IMG/VR virus record: IMGVR_UViG_3300008339_009656
Location: 1-35,386 of that record
Strand: one strand, 5' to 3'
DNA from: a virus
Length of the DNA: 35,386 nt
Below the pieces are notes generated by a model that did no database searches, was not told where the DNA came from, and was given only the letters and a program-made list of their open reading frames with translations. The position numbers and the translations under genes are program-made. Positions 16,456 to 22,662 of this stretch are shown here, piece after piece. Every line of letters begins with the position of its first letter. Position 1 is the first letter of the stretch.

Positions 16456-16749
16456 TTAGATGGTCTCAATATTATGAGTATTCACATCAGAAACTTTTTC
16501 TACTTCAATCCACGTATCACCTAAAACACATCCAGGTTCACCAAGTATGATTGGATTATTCTTTTTTCTTCTGGATAAAATCTGAGCAATCCTATTAATT
16601 TCATCTTCTCTACCAACAACCGGATCCAACTTACCTTCTTCGGCCAATTTTATTAAGTCTCTTGAAAAGTTATCAAGAACCGGGGTTTTACTTTTGGAAT
16701 CCGTGTTTTTACTTTTGGATTTGTCCATATCATCAAATGACTCAATCAT
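16456..16749 (-). CDS. ClpC-like ATPase, N-terminal part, fused to split intein N-fragment
   Basis: A 97-residue protein. Residues 1-22 are a hydrophilic Lys/Ser-rich start with no Clp N-domain. Residues 23-73 are the beginning of a Clp AAA+ domain ([49 protein letters not shown]), ending in the middle of Walker A. Cys74 then begins a 24-residue intein N-fragment ([17 protein letters not shown]...) that carries the block A pattern C-x-x-GDT and ends at a normal TAA. The partner gene 29 bases downstream carries the rest of the intein and the CGKT half of Walker A, so an active ATPase can form only by protein trans-splicing. Directly upstream is a 229-base gap shared with the divergent UVR-motif gene. 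Confidence 0.92.
   Translation of the reverse strand: MIESFDDMDKSKSKNTDSKSKTPVLDNFSRDLIKLAEEGKLDPVVGREDEINRIAQILSRRKKNNPIILGEPGCVLGDTWIEVEKVSDVNTHNIETI
16459..16530 (-). other. Split intein N-fragment (IntN, 24 residues)
   Basis: Starts with nucleophile Cys74 of the upstream gene ([10 protein letters not shown], block A). At 24 residues it is far shorter than the ~100-residue IntN of canonical split inteins such as DnaE, and matches the atypical class with ~25-residue N-fragments. Confidence 0.9.
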
Positions 16750-16835
16750 ATCTTATATTTTTTGTTTTTATTTCTTGGATAAGTTTAAAACAAAACTACC
16801 AAATAATCAATCATATCTTAAATTTTTGTCAGTCT

Positions 16836-16880
16836 GTCAGTTATATTTTATAAAGTATGACATTTTGTCAGTTATATTTT
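16836..16880 (+). repeat. Direct repeats GTCAGTTATATTTT in divergent promoter region
   Basis: The 14-base sequence GTCAGTTATATTTT occurs exactly at 16836-16849 and 16867-16880, 31 bases (about three helical turns) apart, with a further GTCAG at 16829-16833. It lies in the gap between the divergent Clp and UVR-motif genes, so it may be a promoter pair or an operator. A related GTTATATTTTTT lies upstream of the 26919 gene. The rest of the gap (16750-16978) shows nothing else clear. Confidence 0.5.
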
Positions 16881-16978
16881 TTGAAAAAAGACAATTTATC
16901 ACAATATTATTTAAAAAATCAAATGGTATTAATTTGGTGAATAACAAAATCAAAATAAACTTTTAAAAATTATGTAAT

Positions 16979-17395
16979 ATGTTATTTAGAAATTTTCACA
17001 ACTTAAACCGTCTATTTAGAGACTTTGATGATTTATTTTTTGAAAATCCCACCCTTAAAGGTAAAGAAAAAATCCAAACCGGAATAGATGAAGATGGTGA
17101 ATGGGAAAAGAGATCATTTGTATCTGACTCTGGACTATTCTCTTATTCATTCATCACAAGAAAATCAAACAAACCACACAAAACAAATGAAATTGAAAGT
17201 TTAAAACTGGAACTTGAACAATGTGTTGAAAAACAAGATTTTGAAAGGGCGGTTGAATTAAGAGACAAGATTAAACTATTGGAGGAGAATAAGGAAGAAC
17301 TATCAAAACTTAATGAAGAACTAGAAGAAGCAATTCAAAAACAAGATTTTGAAAAAGCAATAGAAGTAAGAGATAAAATTAAGAGTTTAAAATAA
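16979..17395 (+). CDS. UVR-motif protein (possible McsA-like Clp adaptor)
   Basis: A 138-residue protein. The N-terminal 70 residues are Phe-rich (MLFRNFHNLNRLFRDFDDLF) and contain GEWEKRSFVSDSGLFSYSF. The C-terminal half has two tandem UVR motifs: LEQCVEKQDFERAVELRDKI (about 80-100) and LEEAIQKQDFEKAIEVRDKI (about 114-136). UVR motifs occur in UvrB/UvrC, in the ClpC middle domain and in the ClpC adaptor McsA. Because this gene is divergent from a ClpC-like ATPase that carries its own UVR-like segment, an adaptor or regulator role is the most attractive reading (inference). It lacks the zinc-binding cysteines of McsA. It ends in a strong terminator as a single-gene unit. Confidence 0.82.
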   Translation: MLFRNFHNLNRLFRDFDDLFFENPTLKGKEKIQTGIDEDGEWEKRSFVSDSGLFSYSFITRKSNKPHKTNEIESLKLELEQCVEKQDFERAVELRDKIKLLEENKEELSKLNEELEEAIQKQDFEKAIEVRDKIKSLK

Positions 17396-17416
17396 GTTAA
17401 TTCTCGTTAAGTTTTG

Positions 17417-17448
17417 AAATCCACCCAAATAAGGTGGATTTTTTTTTG
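17417..17448 (+). terminator. Rho-independent terminator after UVR gene
   Basis: AAATCCACC (17417-17425) pairs with GGTGGATTT (17433-17441) across a 7-base loop, followed by TTTTTTT. Confidence 0.88.
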
Positions 17449-17477
17449 TTGTCTAATATTATTTTTTTAAAAAAGTT

Positions 17478-17720
17478 ATGGCAGTAAAAAAAACAACAAT
17501 TGAAGGAACAAAAATTATTTGTGAAATTGAATCAAGTAATTTAAAAACAACTGAATATGATACGGAATCAAAAAAGTTAGTCGTAGAGTTTAAAAATGGT
17601 TTGAAATACGAATATGATGAAGTACCGCACAATGTATATGCTCAAATGAGGTTATCAGATTCACAAGGTAAATTTTTTAATTCCAACATTTCAAAGACTT
17701 ATAAGTACAAAAAATTATAG
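17478..17720 (+). CDS. KTSC domain protein
   Basis: An 80-residue protein matching the small KTSC domain along its whole length: SSNLKTTEYDTESKKLVVEF, then FKNGLKYEYDEVPHNVYAQM and a Ser/Gly-containing end GKFFNSNISKTYKYKKL. The domain is frequent in phages and next to lysyl-tRNA synthetases (the source of its name), and its molecular role is not established. It is a compact single-domain protein without signal or membrane segments, located between a terminator and the nucleotidyltransferase-like gene. Confidence 0.8.
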   Translation: MAVKKTTIEGTKIICEIESSNLKTTEYDTESKKLVVEFKNGLKYEYDEVPHNVYAQMRLSDSQGKFFNSNISKTYKYKKL

Positions 17721-17736
17721 AATTACATTTAGTCCT

Positions 17737-17744
17737 ATATTTAT
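17737..17744 (+). promoter_or_regulatory. ATATTTAT box upstream of 17751 gene
   Basis: CCTATATTTATATTG starts 14 bases before ATG 17751. Same box and orientation as the other candidate phage promoters. Confidence 0.5.
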
Positions 17745-17750
17745 ATTGAT

Positions 17751-18518
17751 ATGGCTATAAGTAAAAAAATCATTAATAGTTTTTATTTACAGGATAAGTT
17801 AAACCCAGAAGTTTGGATTAAAAAAGAAGGTACAAGAGGGGATAACACTGATGATTATACATTAAAACCTGAAATTAAAACAAGATTAAAAAAGGCTTCA
17901 GAAATCTTTATTGAATATTTGGACACTGATCTTTTTATTCACGACGTTATTTTTGTTGGTTCATTAGTTGGTTATAACTGGAGTGAATTTTCGGATTTTG
18001 ATATTCACGTCGTAATTGATTTAAACGAAGCCGGTGAAGATAAAGAACTTTATGAGGAGTTATTCAGATTGAAGAAATCATTATTTAACGCTGCACACGA
18101 CATTACCATCAAAGGTTTTGAAACTGAATTTTATGTTCAAGATTTAAATGAAAAAAACGAAAGTCAGGGTGTTTATTCATTAATTGATGATAAGTGGTTG
18201 AAAGTGCCAAAAATTGAAGAATTTAAAATTGATGAGAAAAAATTGAAATCAAAAATTCAACAATGGATTGATATTATTGATGGTGTTTTGGAGAATGCTG
18301 AAGATGAGAGTATTGAAGGTGCGGTTAAGTTAATTAAAAAATACAGAGAAAAACTAAGAAAATATAGAACTTGTGGACTCCAAAGAGAAGGTGAATATTC
18401 ATATGAAAATTTGGTTTTTAAATATCTTAGAAGAAACGGTTACATTGGAAAATTAGAAGAATTCAAAAATAAATTTGTTGATAAAAAATTATCCCTAGAA
18501 CAAGAAAATAAGGAATAA
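17751..18518 (+). CDS. Nucleotidyltransferase-fold protein
   Basis: A 255-residue protein with the polymerase-beta-like nucleotidyltransferase signature: FVGSLVGYNWSEFSDFDIHV, with G70-S71 and the metal-binding pair D82-x-D84. A third acidic residue may be E125 or a neighbour in KGFETEFYVQD, where a strand carrying the third carboxylate is expected. The C-terminal 90 residues are helical (KIQQWIDIIDGVLENAEDES...AVKLIKKYREKLRKYRTCGL). Family members transfer AMP or other nucleotides to proteins, RNA or small molecules. No antitoxin-like partner is adjacent, so a toxin-antitoxin assignment is not supported. It is preceded by an ATATTTAT box and is probably expressed with the phage late genes. 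Confidence 0.82.
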   Translation: MAISKKIINSFYLQDKLNPEVWIKKEGTRGDNTDDYTLKPEIKTRLKKASEIFIEYLDTDLFIHDVIFVGSLVGYNWSEFSDFDIHVVIDLNEAGEDKELYEELFRLKKSLFNAAHDITIKGFETEFYVQDLNEKNESQGVYSLIDDKWLKVPKIEEFKIDEKKLKSKIQQWIDIIDGVLENAEDESIEGAVKLIKKYREKLRKYRTCGLQREGEYSYENLVFKYLRRNGYIGKLEEFKNKFVDKKLSLEQENKE

Positions 18519-18540
18519 TTGAAAATTACCAACTAACGAT

Positions 18541-18548
18541 ATATTTAT
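18541..18548 (+). promoter_or_regulatory. ATATTTAT box upstream of the head module
   Basis: ACGATATATTTATAT is 67 bases before ATG 18608, a longer leader than at the other boxes. It would start the long run of head genes from 18608. Confidence 0.5.
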
Positions 18549-18607
18549 ATATAAAATTTGTTGCTTTTTGGCAATAATAAATTATTAAATTTTAAAAATA
18601 ATTAAAT

Positions 18608-19861
18608 ATGGCAGATTTAAGACCACTTGGTAGTGAAAAATTGCAAGGAATGGATAAAATTAAGAGAATTTTAGAAATTGCAAAATATAATGAAACACCA
18701 AAACAAGATATTAACGAAAACGCAACAACCAATTATACCATTCAATTGGCTGACGGTTTTACCTATGGTATTGTTAAAGAAAGACAAGGGTATATCATTA
18801 AAAAAGGTTTAAACGAATCCACCTTGGATTATTCTGATCCAATCAGAGAACGAAAATACTTCAGATCATATGCTGACGCAATGAAAAAGTTGAATCTAAC
18901 CGCAGGTGAAATAAATAGACTTTTTGAAAATGAAGAAGGTATTTCTTTAATTGGTGAGCAAGAAGGTCAAAAAAAAAAGTTTGTTCTAAAACTACCTAAA
19001 GCAAAAAGTACTGAAACACCTGACGTTGGTTCAGATGTTCCTACAACACCACCTACTCCACCAGCAGAATCCACACCAGAACCACCAGTAATGGGAGGTG
19101 AAGAAACTCCGGAAGTTCCACCGATGAGTGATGAAGAAACTCCAGATATGGGTGATACTGAAATGCCAGATATGGGTACTGAAGAAACTCCAGATATGGA
19201 GGAACCAAAAGATGATGAATTTGATTTGGAAGGTGAAGAACCGCAAGCATCATTTAAGTCCATTCAAAGATTAACAGGAAAATTAAGCCAAAGATTAAGA
19301 CAATTTGAAAAAGATAAAAAACTTGAATCTGATGATATCAAGTATGTATTAAATTCTATTATTTCAGCTCTTGATTTGGATAATTTGGATGAAGAAGATA
19401 AAGACGACATCCTTTCCAAATTTGACGAAGAAGAAACCGCATACGATGAGGAAGGTCCGGGAGAATTAGATTTACCATCTGAGGATGATTTTGATATGGG
19501 TGAAGAACCAGGTATGGAATCCGAAGAACCAATAGGAATGGAAACTGAACCAAAAGAAGATTTCTATATGTTTGGTGAATCAGTTGTTGAAAAAGTATTG
19601 TCAAAATATTTCAACGTAACAGAAGAAGAAAATAGAATATTGGAAGAAAAAAAGAAAAAGAAATTCGTTCAAGAAAAAATCAAAACAGTTGAGGTTAAAA
19701 AAGAAATACTTAAATTAAGCGAAAGTGTTAAACAAATTGAAACAAGTTTGAAGCTAATTAAGGAAAATGCACAATTTGTTGGGAAAACAAACAAAGAAAA
19801 TTTGGTTTTTATAAAAAATGGTAAACAAATAAAAGTTAACCAAAGAGGTCATATTATATGA
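18608..19861 (+). CDS. Acidic structural-type protein with Pro/Glu-rich linker
   Basis: A 417-residue protein. Residues 1-120 form a folded-looking domain (MADLRPLGSEKLQGMDKIKR, ADGFTYGIVKERQGYIIKKG, YFRSYADAMKKLNLTAGEIN). Residues ~140-215 are a repetitive linker of Thr/Pro/Glu/Met (TPDMGDTEMPDMGTEETPDM). A helical segment follows (SFKSIQRLTGKLSQRLRQFE), then a second acidic stretch and a C-terminal coiled-coil-like basic region (RILEEKKKKKFVQEKIKT). I do not recognise a family; position at the head of the packaging and head genes suggests a virion or assembly protein. Its stop overlaps the next start by four bases (ATGA at 19858), indicating translational coupling. Confidence 0.75.
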   Translation: MADLRPLGSEKLQGMDKIKRILEIAKYNETPKQDINENATTNYTIQLADGFTYGIVKERQGYIIKKGLNESTLDYSDPIRERKYFRSYADAMKKLNLTAGEINRLFENEEGISLIGEQEGQKKKFVLKLPKAKSTETPDVGSDVPTTPPTPPAESTPEPPVMGGEETPEVPPMSDEETPDMGDTEMPDMGTEETPDMEEPKDDEFDLEGEEPQASFKSIQRLTGKLSQRLRQFEKDKKLESDDIKYVLNSIISALDLDNLDEEDKDDILSKFDEEETAYDEEGPGELDLPSEDDFDMGEEPGMESEEPIGMETEPKEDFYMFGESVVEKVLSKYFNVTEEENRILEEKKKKKFVQEKIKTVEVKKEILKLSESVKQIETSLKLIKENAQFVGKTNKENLVFIKNGKQIKVNQRGHII

Positions 19862-20277
19862 ATTTAGTTTATGTAAACGAACTTGGTCCAAATTTCAGAG
19901 GAGATAACATTTATGAATTTATTTTTTCTGATTTGGATGATGTTTGGGGAGATGAGTGGGATGCCGAACCGGCTGGTGGTAAACCTTCACCTCCAGAAAT
20001 AAATTACGTTAAAAAAGTTGGTGTATTAAAAAACTCCGACATTTCATTGACTTTAATTCAAAATTCAGATTTTTTTGGTTTTTATGATGCCATTGATGAC
20101 GTAATAGCTTTGGCTTGGGAAAACACTGATAGTGATGATATTTTGATTCACAAAAAAAAGAGACTAGTTTTCAGATATGGTGAATCCATACAATCAGTTG
20201 AAGACAAACTATACGAACGAGAAATCGTATTAAAATGGGAAAAAAATTTAGTACAAGATGAAACATATGAATCCTAA
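19858..20277 (+). CDS. Hypothetical protein, 139 aa
   Basis: A compact acidic protein (MNLVYVNELGPNFRGDNIYE, FIFSDLDDVWGDEWDAEPA, KKRLVFRYGESIQSVEDKLY) with no recognised family, signal or membrane segment. It overlaps the previous gene by 4 bases and the next by 20, so it sits in a tightly coupled translational unit leading to the terminase. That placement suits a small packaging or neck protein, but no sequence motif shows this. Confidence 0.72.
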   Translation: MNLVYVNELGPNFRGDNIYEFIFSDLDDVWGDEWDAEPAGGKPSPPEINYVKKVGVLKNSDISLTLIQNSDFFGFYDAIDDVIALAWENTDSDDILIHKKKRLVFRYGESIQSVEDKLYEREIVLKWEKNLVQDETYES

Positions 20278-20842
20278 AATGGTGAAACTTCTACACGAGG
20301 GGTTTACCATGAGAACGTTAGAAAAACTTAATGAGAATCAGTTGAATGTTCTTTATGAAAAAGTAAAGAAAGAAACTAAGGAACAAGCACCACCACCAAA
20401 TGTTGTAAAAAATATAAGTGCTAGAGAAATAACCGTACCTTCGGGTGGTTCTGCAGCAATTGGTACTGCAAAAATTGAAAATAAAGACGGTAAAACCGTA
20501 ATAACCACAACTACTGAAGGTGAAATTGGTGAATCTGAAGTTACAGAAAAATCAGTTTCAAAACAACAACAAAAATTGATGGGTCTAGCACTATCTGTTA
20601 AGAAAGGTGATACACCAAAATCAAAAGTTTCCAAAACAGTTAAGGATTTGGCAAAAGATATGTCAAAAAAAGATTTGGAGGATTTCGCTTCAACAAAACA
20701 CAAAGGGTTACCAAAAAAGAAAGAAACCAAGGAAACCATCAAAAAACTTGAGGAGAACATAATGAAATTAATTGAAAATCACCTACCCCCACTTACAACA
20801 AAAGGTGAATTATTAAAAACAATTAAAGAACACAAAAAATAA
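20258..20842 (+). CDS. Lys-rich helical protein before terminase, 194 aa
   Basis: It begins MKHMNPKMVKLLHEGFTMRT and has a Lys/Thr/Glu-rich, largely helical sequence with a more flexible middle (VPSGGSAAIGTAKIENKDGK) and a C-terminal segment KKLEENIMKLIENHLPPLTT. I recognise no family. The position directly before the large terminase gene (stop at 20842, terminase ATG at 20846) is where many phages encode the small terminase, and the helical, basic composition would suit DNA binding, but this is inference by position only. The start overlaps the previous gene by 20 bases; a later ATG at 20309 (MRTLEKL...) is an alternative. Confidence 0.7.
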   Translation: MKHMNPKMVKLLHEGFTMRTLEKLNENQLNVLYEKVKKETKEQAPPPNVVKNISAREITVPSGGSAAIGTAKIENKDGKTVITTTTEGEIGESEVTEKSVSKQQQKLMGLALSVKKGDTPKSKVSKTVKDLAKDMSKKDLEDFASTKHKGLPKKKETKETIKKLEENIMKLIENHLPPLTTKGELLKTIKEHKK

Positions 20843-20845
20843 TGA

Positions 20846-22621
20846 ATGTCATTAACAAGGGAACAAGCCTTATTGGAATATGCAAAATGTGCAAATGATA
20901 CCGCATACGCACTAAAAACATATTTACAAACATATGACAACACACAATCAAAATACGTTCCTTTAGAGTTATTTAACGACCAGGTTACATTAGTTAAGGA
21001 TTACGACGAATGTGAGGAAAATATCGCATTAAAATACCGACAAGCAGGAGTATCAACTGTAACCTCAGCTTGGGCTTCAAAAAGACTTGTATTTGCAAGA
21101 AAGGAAAAACCAGAAAAAATTCTAATTATTGCCAACAAACTTGACACCGCAGTTGAGATGGCAAATAAAGTTAGGGCTTTTGTTGATCAATGGCCAAAAT
21201 GGATGGGTGTTGGTTTCTCATCTGAGAAGAACTCACAAAGACACTTTAAATTAACAAATGGTTGTGAAGTTAAAGCGGTTGCAACCTCAAAAGATGCCCT
21301 TCGTGGTTATACACCAACAATTCTAATATTTGATGAGGCTGCGTATATTGACGCCGATGAAGATTTCTGGTCAGCGTGTATGGCTTCCCTATCAACGGGA
21401 GGTAAAGTTATTGTAATTTCAACACCAAACGGATTTGACCCAATTTATTATTCAATTTATAATCAAGCTATCAAAGGGATGAATGATTTTAGGATTACCG
21501 AGATGTATTGGTGGCGAGACCCAAGATATTCCAAGGACTTAAAACTTATTAAGTGTGACGATATTGTTCATTATATGTTAAATAGAGCTGATTACAAGGA
21601 CGATGAGATAACAATTGACTATACGGATACAAAAGTTAGAGAAAGAGACTTTGAGGACATTAAAATAAAAATTGAGAATGGGTATAGGGCTTATAGTTCG
21701 TGGTTTGAAGCAATGGCCAAAAAACTAAAGTTTGATAGGAGAAAAATATCCCAAGAGTTGGAATGTAATTTTCTTGGGTCTGGGGATAACGTAATACCCC
21801 CAGAAACAATGAAGAAAATTAAAGATAACTTCATTAAGGAACCAGAAAATAGATTTATGGGTGGTGTTTTGTGGCAGTGGAAAGAACCGGTAGCTGGACA
21901 TCGTTACATAATGGGTTGTGACGTTAGTCGTGGGGATAGTGAAGATTTCACCACATTTACAATTATTGATTTTGACGAAAGAGAACAAGTACTGGAATAT
22001 ATGGGAAAAGTTCCACCAGATGTCGTTGCCGAAATTGCATATAAATGGGCCACGATGTATAATGCTTTCATTGTAATTGATATAACCGGAGGTATGGGCG
22101 TTGCAACATCAAGGAAACTTCAAGAAATGGGTTATAAAAATCTATATGTTGATGGTGTTAACCACGCAGATAAATGGAAGTGGGATCCGAAAGCACAAGA
22201 AAAAATTCCAGGAATTAATTTTAACTCAAAAAGAGTTCAGATTATTGCCTCATTTGAGGAAGCACTAAGACATGATTTTGCTGTAAGGTCACAAAGGTTA
22301 TACAACGAATTAAACACATTTGTTTATGTTAATGGTAGGCCAGATCACCAAAAAGGACAACACGATGACTTGATTATGGCAATGGCGATGGCCTTATATG
22401 TTGGTGAGACATCATTTGCCAAACTTGAAAAGGCGACAGAACATGCAAAAGCTATGTTGGAATCTTGGTCTGTTGAATCCAATAATTATTCTGATAGTTA
22501 TACGAATTTTAATCCCGGTTTACCAGTTTCCTCACCCAATATGGATCAGTTTGGTAGAACCCAATTAACCAAAAGCGATTACGAGAAGTATTTATGGTTA
22601 TTCGGGGGTAAAAGAGTTTAA
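20846..22621 (+). CDS. Terminase large subunit (T4 gp17-like)
   Basis: A 591-residue packaging motor and nuclease. ATPase domain: a deviant Walker A KYRQAGVSTVTSAW (residues 63-76) in which Ser replaces the usual P-loop Lys, then LIIANKLDTAVEMANKVR and Walker B ILIFDEAAYID (D163, E164) followed by the coupling motif VISTPNG. Nuclease domain (RNase H-like): MGCDVSRGDSEDFTTF with the first metal Asp near residue 357, VIDITGGMG near 411, and HDDLIMAMAMAL near 506 carrying the last acidic pair. The protein translocates DNA into the prohead through the portal encoded next and cuts the concatemer. The length is typical. Unlike several phage terminases, it carries no intein. Confidence 0.95.
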   Translation: MSLTREQALLEYAKCANDTAYALKTYLQTYDNTQSKYVPLELFNDQVTLVKDYDECEENIALKYRQAGVSTVTSAWASKRLVFARKEKPEKILIIANKLDTAVEMANKVRAFVDQWPKWMGVGFSSEKNSQRHFKLTNGCEVKAVATSKDALRGYTPTILIFDEAAYIDADEDFWSACMASLSTGGKVIVISTPNGFDPIYYSIYNQAIKGMNDFRITEMYWWRDPRYSKDLKLIKCDDIVHYMLNRADYKDDEITIDYTDTKVRERDFEDIKIKIENGYRAYSSWFEAMAKKLKFDRRKISQELECNFLGSGDNVIPPETMKKIKDNFIKEPENRFMGGVLWQWKEPVAGHRYIMGCDVSRGDSEDFTTFTIIDFDEREQVLEYMGKVPPDVVAEIAYKWATMYNAFIVIDITGGMGVATSRKLQEMGYKNLYVDGVNHADKWKWDPKAQEKIPGINFNSKRVQIIASFEEALRHDFAVRSQRLYNELNTFVYVNGRPDHQKGQHDDLIMAMAMALYVGETSFAKLEKATEHAKAMLESWSVESNNYSDSYTNFNPGLPVSSPNMDQFGRTQLTKSDYEKYLWLFGGKRV

Positions 22622-22662
22622 ATATTATAAAAAACTCTTATTTTTTAAACAAATAGAAAATT

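Noticed and set aside
14207-16749. Sequencing frameshift breaking a normal continuous intein
   Set aside because: The two halves are separated by stop codons and a 29-base gap with its own A/T-rich start region, and the break is exactly where atypical split inteins divide, so a single-base error cannot explain it.
17751-18518. Toxin-antitoxin assignment for the nucleotidyltransferase-like gene
   Set aside because: No HEPN or antitoxin-like partner is adjacent; the neighbours are a KTSC protein and the head module.
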